Program-made: the position numbers and the translations under genes
Part shown: one piece after another, positions 12,111 through 22,964 of the stretch
Layout of the letters: every line of letters starts with the position of its first letter
Numbering within the stretch: position 1 is the stretch's first letter
The notes under the pieces: generated by a model
Seen by the model: the letters and a program-made list of their open reading frames with translations, nothing else
What the model was told of the DNA's origin: nothing
Databases searched by the model: none
From: Diphasiastrum complanatum
Taxonomy: Eukaryota > Streptophyta > Lycopodiopsida > Lycopodiales > Lycopodiaceae
Assembly (NCBI GenBank): GCA_029204225.1
Contig: CM055095.1
Coordinates: 42,621,723-42,685,722, forward strand
Reading direction: 5' to 3'
Length of the DNA: 64,000 bases

Positions 12111-12425
12111 ATGTATTATGGTTTCAACATATATTTTGACTTCACCACATTCATTCGGTCGGACACTCTACCAACATCACTTACAAAATTTATACATCTT
12201 CATTGCACGCATGTATCACAGTCCCAGTCTCATGCATCGCAATCACATGAGTCTGATGACCATGACAGACGGGGGGACGATTCAGTCTAATAATTAGGTG
12301 TTTCATTCTAATATATGTTTGTAATTGAAACATTTATGTATCAATATATATAGTTTGTTTAAGTTAAGTCCTCTACATGGATCTTCAATTGCATGGAGTC
12401 CATTTTCAGGACAGAATGGAGCCAT
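12083..12425 (+). repeat. Duplicated transposon segment, copy 1
   Basis: Sequence from GGATGGATATTCTGAGGTATGTA to about 12,425 recurs at 12,598-12,930 in the same orientation with many substitutions, including the ATTTATGTAT.AATATATAT block. It is an old direct duplication inside the CACTA-like remnant. Confidence 0.7.
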
Positions 12426-12477
12426 TTGACAAGGTTATAACGATGTCCATGGGAGAACCTGGCCACCATTTACAAAG

Positions 12478-12595
12478 GTGAGATGGTCCCTAAAGTCTCC
12501 TGTAGCTTCTTAGCCGCCTCTCGTGGTTTTTTGAAGCGATTTGGATTTTCGCGGAATCCTTTTTTCACAAACTTCAAGTCTTCCTTGTGCCTTGA
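12478..12595 (-). pseudogene. Inverted copy of Ptta/En/Spm exon
   Basis: Reverse-strand reading HKEDLKFVKKGFRENPNRF followed by KKPREAAKKLQETLG is homologous to the forward segment at 11,735-11,845 (HKDNWKSATKEF.ENPYRF). It lies immediately upstream of the second copy of the duplicated segment, but in the opposite orientation. The repeat therefore arose by duplication plus a local inversion. Confidence 0.65.
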
Positions 12596-12597
12596 TT

Positions 12598-12930
12598 CGA
12601 ATGGATATTCTAGATTTGAGGTATATATGGCTTCAAGATATACTTTAACTTCACTACATTCATGTGGTTTGACTTTCATTCTCATCACAGTTTTCAGATA
12701 ACCGACTCATCTTCATTGGATGTAGGTACTATAGTCTCAATCCCATGCATCACAGTCACATGAGTTCGATTGCAACATCAATGGCTAGGACGAGGACGAC
12801 TCAGCTGGATCTAATTATAATTAGGTATTTCAATAATCCAATTTGTAATATATCTTTGTATTTGGAACATTTATGTATGAATATATATTCGTTGAAGTTA
12901 AGTTTTCTTCATGAATTTTTAAGTGCTTAA
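12598..12930 (+). repeat. Duplicated transposon segment, copy 2
   Basis: Partner of 12,083-12,425. Further similarity to the sequence after copy 1 (GGAGTCCATTTTCAGGACA) is seen at 13,030-13,060. Confidence 0.65.
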
Positions 12931-13382
12931 AATGTGACTCAAACAAATTTTGCAAATTTTTTTATTAACAATTATGAACAAATGATTTTGCTTACCAAAT
13001 TCATAAGAAGTGGTGCAAAAGATTGCTGGGATCGGATGGAGTACATTTTTAGGACATAATGGAGCCAATTTTGGCCCTATTATTTTTTTTAAATTTTTTT
13101 CATCCCTAGGAATAATCTTTAGAATAGGGTGCCATTTGGAAAGGGATATATCCCTTGGTATATCCCTCAAAAATGACATGCCACTAATTGCTTTTTGGGA
13201 GGTAAACACCAAAGTCCCTCAGTACATGCCTCGGTAAGTTCGTGTTATAAACAAAGCAAAAATGAGATGAAGAAGCCTGGATTACCGAGGTAATTATCGA
13301 GGATCTCCTTTTGAGGCATACTTCATGGTGTATACTGAGGTTTGTGATTTTTTTTCAAAAATAAATTGTTTATAAAAGCCTC

Positions 13383-13720
13383 GGTAATAGGATCAGAAAT
13401 TCTCCAGAACGTTGTAGTGAATTCAGGACAAACCTCATATAATAGTTGCAATGTCCCATAAATATATATCTTTCACGTACAATTCCTGGTTCAGACAAAG
13501 AAAATATTATACAGAGTTTGTCGACGTCAGTAGCGATACCATGCCTCAAAACTACGTGGCCTAGCACTATGCCATGCATCATCATAAAGTGGTATTTGGC
13601 CCAATTTAGATACATACCAAATAATCAACATTGGATGAACACTTTCTCTAAGCAAGCTAGGTGTTGGGCTCTAGAGGAGTGGACACACAAGTCATCTACG
13701 AAAATTAGTCCTTGAAGTAT
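13383..13720 (-). pseudogene. Ty3/gypsy reverse transcriptase fragment
   Basis: Reverse frame reads VDDLCVHS (catalytic YVDD-type box with the first residue changed), then a stop, then HGIVLGHVVLRHGIATD and FMGHCNYYMRFV, the conserved connection between RT and RNase H of gypsy polymerases. The N-terminal half of the RT is missing, so a deletion lies between this block and the one at 13,762-14,223. Confidence 0.85.
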
Positions 13721-13761
13721 TATGGCATGTCATGCACATGCTTTGGTTCTTCAACGACGTC

Positions 13762-14223
13762 TCATTTGATTTGCTTGTGCAATTCTTGGTTGGTCAACAA
13801 CTTGGTCTTGATCCCTCGTTTATTACTCTTAGCCTTCCATTTAGTGGTTTTAGCCTTATACATGGTCTTGAGTTCTTGAAGTAGGCTGGTGGCTGGCTTG
13901 TTGTCAATTCCCATCCTTTTCAAGGCTTGGTCAAATTTCTTGACACTCTTAGATGGCTTCATACCAAGATCTGCGAAGGTGATGGGAGCTTTTTCTTTTG
14001 GAGAGCCTCCAGATGGGAAATCCAAAGTAATCGGCTCTTTTCCCTTCACGTGCTTTGGTGAATTGGATCGTTGGGGATATTTCACCATCTTAATGCTATT
14101 GTCCCACAATGACACTTCTAACTTGAAAAGAGCTTCATCCTCAGCTAGGTCCCAATTTATGCATTCTCGCAAGAGATCGATTACAGTTATTGGGACACTA
14201 GTAGTGGATATGTCGATTACCAT
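13762..14223 (-). pseudogene. Gypsy polyprotein linker between protease and RT
   Basis: A 153-residue open frame, Lys/Ser/Pro-rich, with SPKEKAPITFADLGM and a C-terminal basic helix. It lies in order between the protease block (14,611-15,330) and the RT block (13,383-13,720), so it is most simply the poorly conserved spacer of the same polyprotein. No catalytic motif is visible. Confidence 0.5.
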
Positions 14224-14610
14224 ATTTATTCGGCCTACTACAACATTGCCTTGTTGGATTCTACTATTTCTATGAGATCTTTGTTCGCTAGAGGCTTTCG
14301 TGGATCTAGTACTTCAAGATTTTGGCGTGAGCTTGAAATGATGCGGATCTACATATCGGAGGAATTCTTCATCCTTGTATTCTCAATCTTATTCTAGAGT
14401 GAACACCTGAAGAACTTCTATCTCTTTCTTATCACAAACTCCTTGTAGTGGCTCTAGATCTTGGGGTATAGCCTCTAGGCCCATCATAAAAGTGAAATGA
14501 AGTCTTGATGACATTCGTTAGATTTCTTTATTGGTTCCATTAGCCACTGGATCGGGATCTCATCTTCATCAGAGAATGTATCTATGGAAGACCTTCTATT
14601 TGGTGATCGC

Positions 14611-15330
14611 TCAACTAGATGAGACATCAAATTGAAGAAAATCAATTGTAGCTAAGGCTTCAGTCCAGTTTACTACATTGGTTTTTGAATCATCATGTAT
14701 GAAAATTCTCCACCAACGACATCCGTCATTTGACTCCTCGTCAGAATGGATTATAATGATAGAGCTTGCAACCATGGCTCTTAGGTCAGTGGGTTTTGTG
14801 ATCCAGTTATCCGAAGCAATCTTGACTATGGAATCTGAGTTCTGCAAGATGATAGGATTTTGTCCCCAGTCGTGATGTGCTTGTGATAGTTTGAGCCAAG
14901 GTCTACCTAGTAGGACACTATAGGATTGAGAGGATTCGGACAAGTCTAAGACTACGAAATCTAGCACAAAATGAATTCATGTTACTTCGGTGTGTACTTC
15001 CTCTGCTATGATGGTTTCACACTAGACTAGTCAACTAGTTGGATCATAAAAGGAGCACTTACCATACGAGTAAGTCCTCATTTGTGATATAGCTTGGAGG
15101 AGATGATATTCACTCATGATCCTCTATCAACTATGGCCAATTATTGTGGAAACCCTCGATGCGTGATGGGGATGGTTATGTGTTTGGCAACTTTATCCCA
15201 TCCTACACCTACTTGGTGGATTGGTTGTAATCCCTGTACTTCTACACTCAGCACCAGATTGGTAGGGTGCACTTTAGGTCCATCAGTGCCTGGCCCATCT
15301 ATGTAAATTTTCAATCCTTCCTAGAGGGTC
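14611..15330 (-). pseudogene. Gypsy aspartic protease region
   Basis: Reverse frame gives LAIVDRGS.VNIIS near 15,100, a degenerate D[ST]G-type active site with stops, followed by FVVLDLSESSQSYSVLLGRPWL, the typical C-terminal protease signature of plant gypsy elements (14,870-14,960). The active-site glycine position is changed and two or more stops are present, so it is dead. Confidence 0.75.
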
Positions 15331-15339
15331 GGATGCGTT

Positions 15340-16650
15340 TTGAATAGAGTGCCTAAGGGTATTCAAAAATCACCTCTCAATGGATTGACTAGGATAGTAG
15401 TATGGTCCTTTTCCACTTTCTTGTTGTGGGAAGGGACTTTGAGTTCAAATTGAAAGCTTTGAACATTGAATGCTATGTAGGTCTTTAAATTAGTTGAGTT
15501 AGAAATGCACGTATTATCTACATGGATGAAATCAAACTGACAAGATTGCCAAGAAGTTTGGATTATAGTACTAGTAGATTCGAATTGCAAGTTCAGGATA
15601 CTTACTAGCGATTTAGGACATGTTTAATATTATACTAAATTAGCTCAAATTTAAATAATGGATTTTCGGTCGAGTGATTTTGGTGAAGGTTTTAAAGAAG
15701 AAGACAAATATTATGTTAAATTTCAAATCGAGGAAGCTATTTTGATTACTATAAGAGGCCATATGGACAATATCATTTTCAGGGCATCTTTATGTGTTGC
15801 CCCACCCAAGCAATATCTTTGATATCAATGATAGATTTCCAAATGTTACTAGAATATTAGATTTTCATTAAGCATAAGTAAAATATCCATAGATTAGATG
15901 TTGGCATGTCTTAAACAAATTTTATTACATACGGTCTCATAATGACTACTTCTAGTGTGGCATATTTGTTGAGTACATATGGTCTCATAATGACTACTTC
16001 TAGTGTGGCATAGAGTACTTTGCTACAATGTGTATATGTCATCGACAATGTCATCATCATTACCTAGTGATTCATCTTACGATCGCAACAATAGCATAGG
16101 GATATATTGTTATTGATATTGACAACAATTACACTTTATTTGTTATTTGAATATGATTGTATAATAGTACATTTAATTTTTTTATTTGGTGTTCTCTTGC
16201 AAATTTATTCTTACAATGACAATTGAATGGAATTATGAATTCTAGGAAAATTAATGTACCTCCACGTGATTTAGATAAAGAAAAAACTAGAGATCTATCA
16301 TAGAAGAAAAGAGCAAGCAAGACTAAAGTTCAATGAACAACTATTGACTGGTTCATCTTCATCTTCAAGCTCTTCCACCAGTGGACGATTTAGACCATTT
16401 TACTAGCGATCCATCACATTTATGTCATAATCTTATTTGTAATAGTGGTGTACTCCGATTTAATTGAGAATAGTGAAATAGTATCTTGCTCTTTGGAAAG
16501 CCAAGACACCACTCCATCACAAATGAAGGTTGCAAATGCATTAAATGTACAAAGACTATTTTGTCAATTTTCAGTTCGTGACATGCCAGAATTTGTCAAT
16601 TTTCACATGAATGACATGAAATAATGTGTGCTACAATATCATGTATGAAA
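15340..16650. other. Stretch with short direct repeats, no gene
   Basis: A 48-bp tandem pair built on GGTCTCATAATGACTACTTC lies at 15,925-16,010, and three copies of ATGAAATAATGTGTGCTACAA lie at 16,612-16,690. A reverse open frame at 15,363-15,590 may be the N-terminal neighbour of the gypsy protease. Nothing else is recognisable. Confidence 0.5.
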
Positions 16651-16679
16651 TAATGTGTGCTACAATGACATGAAATAAT

Positions 16680-19600
16680 CTGTGCTACCAAAATATGATG
16701 AAAAGATACCATGTACATGCACACAATGCAAAGACCTTAGGATTCGAACAAGGTGGATTGCCAACGATCATATTTGGGCCAATGGAGTGCACTCAGAGGA
16801 TCCAATAGTATGAGAGGTAAAATCTTCAAATCATAAAATATGAAATTTACATGAGATTTTCTTTTTATGCTCGATGTGTTTTAATGTGTATTTCAAACAA
16901 TGTATGTGTACATGCTCATTAGATTTTTTGTAATGTGATGATGTGCTCCATTAAAGAGTTAATACATCATAGTGCTTAATTGAAATCACATTTTTTTAAA
17001 AGTTTTATGAGATTGAGATATTAGCTAGTCCTTACTCTTGTGGTTTACATTAGTGGTTTATAGTTTGTGAGGCATATAATGTTTTGTAGGTGTGTAATAC
17101 ACCTTGTTTGAAAAGAAACAGATACATCTAACATTTTCAACTTTTGCAAAAGAAGGAACATAAGCTGGTTTCAAGGAAAAGAGTTGCAAGAGATATTGAG
17201 AATATTGTTGACAAGAAAGATCACATGAATATTGATTTTGGATCATCATTGGCCTTGGATGATGTTGTTGTTGATGATGATCCCTTGCATGATAGTTCAT
17301 CATTTTGTGATTCAATCCATGTCCCCAAATTTCCAGAGCATTCTTACCACCCAACCACTTCTCTCTTATTCCTTACATTGATGCATGACTCATTTCAAGA
17401 ACATGCCCTCTTAATCAAGTTTTGCAAGATCTCCTATATCTGGCTTAGGCTTATTAAAAGAGAATCAAAATACAAATGTCTTGAAATCCTCTATATTCAT
17501 GAATCGGTAGATTGTCAACTTCTGATATGATCCGATACAGGGAGGAAAAGTTAAAGCATGTAGATTTATGGTCATAAAAAACATTGTATCCTATTGATCC
17601 ATATCACTCATTGCTACATCCAGATTTTCATTCGGTGAGTTAATTAATAATCTATACGTGTCATGGCAAACATGGCCTTTTGGGTTACTGTGAGAATTTG
17701 ATGCTCTATGGGAATGCACATTCAATGCAAAAAATACATTATTTGGAAGAGGAATCAAGGAAAATATCAAAGGAGTGCAAAGAAAAATCTACAAAGTTGA
17801 AAACTTGTTGGGAAGAAAACGAGATGTTCAAGAAAGAGATCTATAGGTTGAAATCTTCTTTGCATCATTTTACAACTACTAATGATGAGATCAAAATTGC
17901 ATTTCAATCCATGCGTATCTCATATTTGTCTCTTGTTAGAGATATGGATGTGCTCAATAAAAAGGTCAGAAGCAACAAGAGGAAAAGACTGGTAACCAAG
18001 GATATATGTGATCTATCATCCAGAGGAGGTTATAGAAAAAGACGAATCTGTGCATTTAAGTAAGTTATAGCTTATTTGGTAAGGAACTTTTTGATTCAAT
18101 CATAATCACTAGTTATGTTATTTATTAATTTCAACTTTCTATTGATTTTTTTATTATGCTGCTGTGAATACTATGAGTGTCCTAATTTCTACTGATATTT
18201 TCATGAAGATTATGTTTGCAATGCAGATTAGCATTGGTTGCTGAATACCATTTGGCCGATGAGATTTCTATCGGAAACTCACTGGGTTCTATCTTGACTT
18301 CTAAATCTATGAAATCAACGTTAAACAATAACAAAATAAAAAAGATTAAGGCTTCAGTTACTGATAGCATTATGAATGTTGGCAAAATATTAGACACTAC
18401 ATTGGTTCAGGGGGCATGTGATTTTTTTAGCATCAGTAGAGAAGCATATGCAACAATGTTTAAGATGATACAGGATGCATTTGCACAGGTAAGTATTAAA
18501 AAGTTTCCAATCCCACGACCATTTCATCTTTTAAAAAAAAGACATCTTAAACCAAGGTATGCATACAATAGTTGGTAATCCATCTCATATCAATGAAGTG
18601 TTTTCCGCGAAAGGAGAATGTTTAGCATATAACAATTCCAACAATCTATTTATTGATATTAATCAGCTACTAATATTCATCATAAATTTGTATGATATTA
18701 AAAATGAGAATGTTAATAACAAGTTGATAGCTGTTCTCAAGTTAGATGAGTCTGAAATTATAAAAGGACAAAAAATGGAGAGAGTCAGTCTTACAATCAT
18801 GAATGGAACACTTCCAAATTCAGAAGACTCATAAGGCCTCAACTTCAATGTTCAATCATAAAATGATATATGGTAGTTGGCAGCATTTCAGGTATAGTAG
18901 TTCTTTCGCATAATTAATAGGGTTAATCATTTTAATATGGATTTCATTTGGGAAATCTTCTCTGTGCTGATATTATGTGGCTAAATCATGTTTTTGTTTT
19001 CTATGATAGGTGATGAAAGAAGACCATGACATTCTCTCATGGATATTAAATAGAACGTCATATCTTGCAACCATAAAAAATCACATGGAGTGAGTTCCAC
19101 TCAATATTCCTAGAATTGGCACTTTCAAGATATAATGGCATTTAGCAGGAGATCTAAAGACATTAAAATGTATGTTCAATGTATCCCATGGTGCTAACTC
19201 TAAACATCCTTGTTTGTATTGCATGAAGACAACAAAAGACATGACAAGGAGTGTAGAAATATCAAGCGATCGAGAAGATCCTAATTGGAAACCCATACTA
19301 CCGATTCCTCTTCAAATATTCATATGTGTACATTGCATGCAGAGGTGCGTATAATAGAAAAAATAATATACCTTCACATCTTGTTTGCATGGAATTCCGA
19401 GCCAAAGGCAGCTGTGAAGAGAGCTATTTCCAGATTAGAGGATGTGTTGTCTAAAGTAGGCTTACATAAAGGCCACGTTAAAATAAAAAAAGACGACAAG
19501 CTATTAGGTATAACAAGAAATATTCCATGCTAGTCGAGCATTGGAGGATCCAAAGCTCGTAGATTTTTATCAAATTATTTTGGCAAACAATCCAAGATTC

Positions 19601-20220
19601 AATACTCAGTTTGGAAAGAGATAATAGCTGCAACTCAAGATTTCAAAGAAGAAGGTCCTACTCGTGTACACAAAGTAACGGTTTGGAGAAAATTAGACAA
19701 CATGGTGGAATACTTGAGAAAAGATAAATTTTCAAATACTGATGTACAAATAATGTAGAAAACACCTAGTGAATTTGTGAATGTAGTTTGAAGTGCAAGG
19801 GGTTTAGATCATATAACTCATTATATGGTAAGATTTTGATGCTGCACTAGTGTAGATAGTGCAATTAATTTAGATACTTTTGGTAATAATTTGTATTTTG
19901 TTTTTATGACATGCAGCACATGTTACGACATCATTCGACATTCTTTGCAAGAAATTGTGAAAGTCTTAGCATATAGTCATCGCAAGGAATGGAAAAATTT
20001 CATTGGCAAGCAAGAGCGGCATTTCATAAAAGTACAGAACATGGTGGGACTGGCATAAAGAACAGTTATTATTGCAACTTTTCAAATGGTTTCATAGAAG
20101 AATCCAAATTCGTCATAATACAAAATCGACGGATTATAAAAAAAATTCAAAAAGCATGCAAATTTATACAAGCCAATAGGCAATAGACACATAGAGAGAT
20201 TTTGTATATTAAATGAAAAT
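16680..20220 (+). pseudogene. Transposase-like gene, copy 1 (two-gene element)
   Basis: Pieces in order: a Cys-rich start (CTCTQCKDLRIRTRW with a following H, 16,700-16,790); an acidic segment (17,144-17,530); a coiled coil (17,680-18,059); an intron ending at 18,226 with matching phase; a helical exon (18,227-18,600) with a one-base slip in an A run; LKLDESE...ERVSLTIM (18,740-18,800); intron 18,892-19,009; KEDHDILSW; GDLKTLKCMF with PCLYC (19,150-19,225); TLHAEVRIIEK; intron 19,828-19,916; and SSQGMEKFHWQAR with HGG (19,975-20,045). An acidic residue, a CxxC insertion, a His-bearing motif and a late QGxE resemble RNase H-fold DDE transposases of the RAG1/Transib kind in order, but I cannot assign a family. 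Several stops; relative at 56,674-58,202. Confidence 0.55.
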
Positions 20221-20225
20221 TTTAC

Positions 20226-21815
20226 AAAGTTCGGTTATCCAATATCTGCTCTGCTTTGATACTTTCTCTAATAAAAGTTGCAATTTAGAATCATACAACA
20301 GTTTCCTTCTCTCATAAGAATCCAAAAGCTCTTAGTTTTCATGCTTACTCAGATCAACATAGACTGCATACAATGCAAAATGAGATTATCTGAGCATGGA
20401 ATTCACTGGACCATATCCTAAAATCTTAAGTGCAACATTTTTCTTAACAAAAATTATTCTATGCACCCTATTAAAATTATGTCCTCCAAGAAAATGAGAA
20501 AGTGCCTTGATTGCCATAATCATTGTATCACCATCTTGATGAAACTTTGAATGAACACTTATCTCATTATTCTTGAAGAACTTCGGATAATCCCTAGTGC
20601 ATGATCTCTTGAAAATTCTCCAGCAAAGGATTTTTGCCCACCATCAAGCAAAATCATCAAGAAAAATTGTTTCCTGAAATGAAAAAATGCAAAGTAAAAT
20701 CCAGTATAAAATCTAGCATTACGGATCTATTAGTACAAGATAAGATACAAAACTTATGCATTCAGCTTTGTCTTCCTCGATTACTGCCTCTCCATCAATA
20801 TTATGTCCACCTTTTGATGTCAATATGGTGAATAAACAATTGGTTTTTTAAAACCTAGTTGACTTTGAAATCTGAAGAACTCCTCGTCAGAAGGAAGATC
20901 ATTTTCTTTTTGGCACATTTCCTCCACATCCATTTTCAAACAATTTTTTCCTGAATAAAACTTATCCTTATTTACATCGTCAACACTAGGGAGAAGATCA
21001 TCAGCATCATAATCAATTATATCTGAAAATTCATGAAGCTCTTTGCCCATAATGCAAAGAGTGTTGGCCTCTGTGACACCAAAAAGATTGGATATATCCG
21101 ATAGTGTCAAAAAAAATTTATTATCTATATTATAAGTAGGTAATGTGATAAGAAATTGATTAGAAGAAAAAAGAGTATTAGTAATTCTAGGGCCTATAAA
21201 CGATACCCTATTTTGTTCACGATAAAAAACTGTACAATCATCTAAACTAATGCTCATATCAATAAATAGAAAAATTAATATCTACAGTCTTCGACTTTTC
21301 AGATTTTGTACCATTGGAAAAAACAGCTTCAGAAGTAAAAAGGCTAGCCTCCAAATCATCAGAAATATTTAACAAAAAAAAAAAAATAATGTAGATTGAA
21401 ACTCTACAAATCTACATTTTTTATTGGAAATTGGACAATCATCTATAGACCTGAAATCATTATGTAACTTGGTGAACATTCTATCAAGCTTAGCTTTATA
21501 GCTATGTTTGTCGAGTGGCATCAGATCCTGATAATGAATCATGTTCTTATTATGAGATCTGAACAAGGGAGTACTGAGTAGAGACTTGAATCTAAGATAA
21601 ATCTCTGAAAAAGCTTCCACACCAGGACCCTCAGAAATAGAAGGAACAGCAAAACTAAAAGAAGAAAAAAGAGATTTGAAATACTCCATATTATCACTAA
21701 TACCAAATTCATGAAAAAAAGATAGCAAACTAGAATCGAAATTAGACATTTCAACAAAAAAAATACGGAAAGAAAGATTTTGAATATTGGACTCAGGCGC
21801 AAAATGCAAGTTCAA
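20226..21815 (-). pseudogene. Convergent second gene of the two-gene element, copy 1
   Basis: Reverse-strand open blocks at 21,369-21,815 and 20,820-21,257 and a decayed block down to 20,226. The middle block has LITLPTYNIDNKFFLTLSD and an acidic YDADDLLP stretch. The 20,226-20,580 part aligns with the intact frame at 58,210-58,488. Its end meets the end of the transposase-like gene (convergent). Function unknown: no membrane segment, zinc knuckle or enzyme motif is evident. Presence in both copies, in the same relation to the first gene, suggests it is a real component. Confidence 0.45.
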
Positions 21816-22182
21816 ACAAAACTACAACACCCTATACGCTCGAAAGAGATATCAAAAAATCGAGTATCAGATCCGAGTGCGCTCGAGGTCGGCGTGAGGT
21901 GAGGTGAGGTGAGTCACGGCAACACAGTCCCGACGCAAGCTTGAGGTCGACAAGAAGTGAGTTGAGTGTCATGCTCCAAATCGGCGTGAGGCGAGGGTCT
22001 TGAAAAAAAAATATATTTAAGGACCGTAGTCCAAGCATAACTCACCTCATCTACGAATTCAGAAGCATACATATTGCCAAAGCTCTCGCTATGATAAAGT
22101 CACGGATTTCTATAGTATATTGCATACGTTCTCGCTCACACATTTCTTGACGGTAAGATTATTGTCATTTTCTAACTTTGTT

Positions 22183-22680
22183 CTATGCTTAGCATGGGTA
22201 CTAAATTGTTGCATTACTAAATATCCAGGTTTTAGCTAGTGTTCATCTTCTTAAAACTTGGGTGACATATGCTCAGCATAGGTGGCTACACGAGTCCTCT
22301 CCTCTAACCTATGCTGAGCATAGGTTGTGTTCGGGTCCTAAGTAACAACCTATGCTCAACATAGGAAGCTGGCGGGATATTTCTATTCTTACCACGTTTC
22401 AACATATGTCGAGCATAGGTTGTATCTCTAGTCCTCTTCTAACCTATGCACAGCATAGGTCGTCACTCGCATGCTTGAGTCCCACCTATGCTCAACATAG
22501 GATGTCTTCGCATGCTGGTTGCTAACCTATGCTTAGCATAGGTTAGAAGAGAACTAGAGATGCAAACTATGCTCAGCATGGGTCGATAGGTGATAAGAAT
22601 AGACACATCACGCTGACATCTTATTATGAGCATAGGTTGTTACTCAGGACCTCAACACAACACATGCTCAACATAGGTCG
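22183..22680. repeat. Array of CTATGCTNAGCATAG palindromes (left)
   Basis: About eleven copies of a 15-bp perfect-to-imperfect palindrome, usually extended to ACCTATGCTNAGCATAGGT, spaced irregularly at 30-60 bases. It ends about 280 bases before the first exon of the methyltransferase-like gene. The same palindrome occurs inside that gene's introns (23,995 and 24,085) and in a mirror-image array at 27,925-28,265. It looks like a bank of dimeric protein-binding sites or subterminal repeats. Confidence 0.9.
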
Positions 22681-22964
22681 TTACTCATATTTTTCTCGTT
22701 TTACAAGGCTTAGTCTAAGAAAAGTGAAACTTTTGAGATGTTTTAGTAAGAAAATGTGTTGAATTTTTAGTTATGATTTTTAGAGATTTTCCACAAAAAC
22801 TGCTTGTCTAATTTAAGTTTTCGGTATTTTCATTAAAGTAATGTTTGAAATTTTCCTAAACAATCTTTTTCTCTATAGATTCTCAATTGTCTTTGATAAT
22901 CTTCGAAATGTTGAGGATTTTTTTTAAAATTTCGCGTAAACCTCAAGCTATTCCACTGAACAGT

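Noticed and set aside
12781-12830. Second H3-like N-terminus (MARTRTT reading)
   Set aside because: The aligned duplicate at 12,250 uses another frame, and no H3 fold follows. The seven-residue resemblance to the H3-like start at 59,257 is chance, and also warns against relying on the MARTR start there.
16680-20220. Firm assignment as a RAG1 or Transib relative
   Set aside because: Motif order is similar, but the position matching the second catalytic Asp of RAG1 cannot be fixed by eye and the CxxC pattern is common to several transposase superfamilies.
22183-22680. CRISPR-like repeat array
   Set aside because: The repeats are palindromes with irregular or near-identical spacers in a plant genome, with no cas genes. 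They fit binding-site or subterminal repeats instead.
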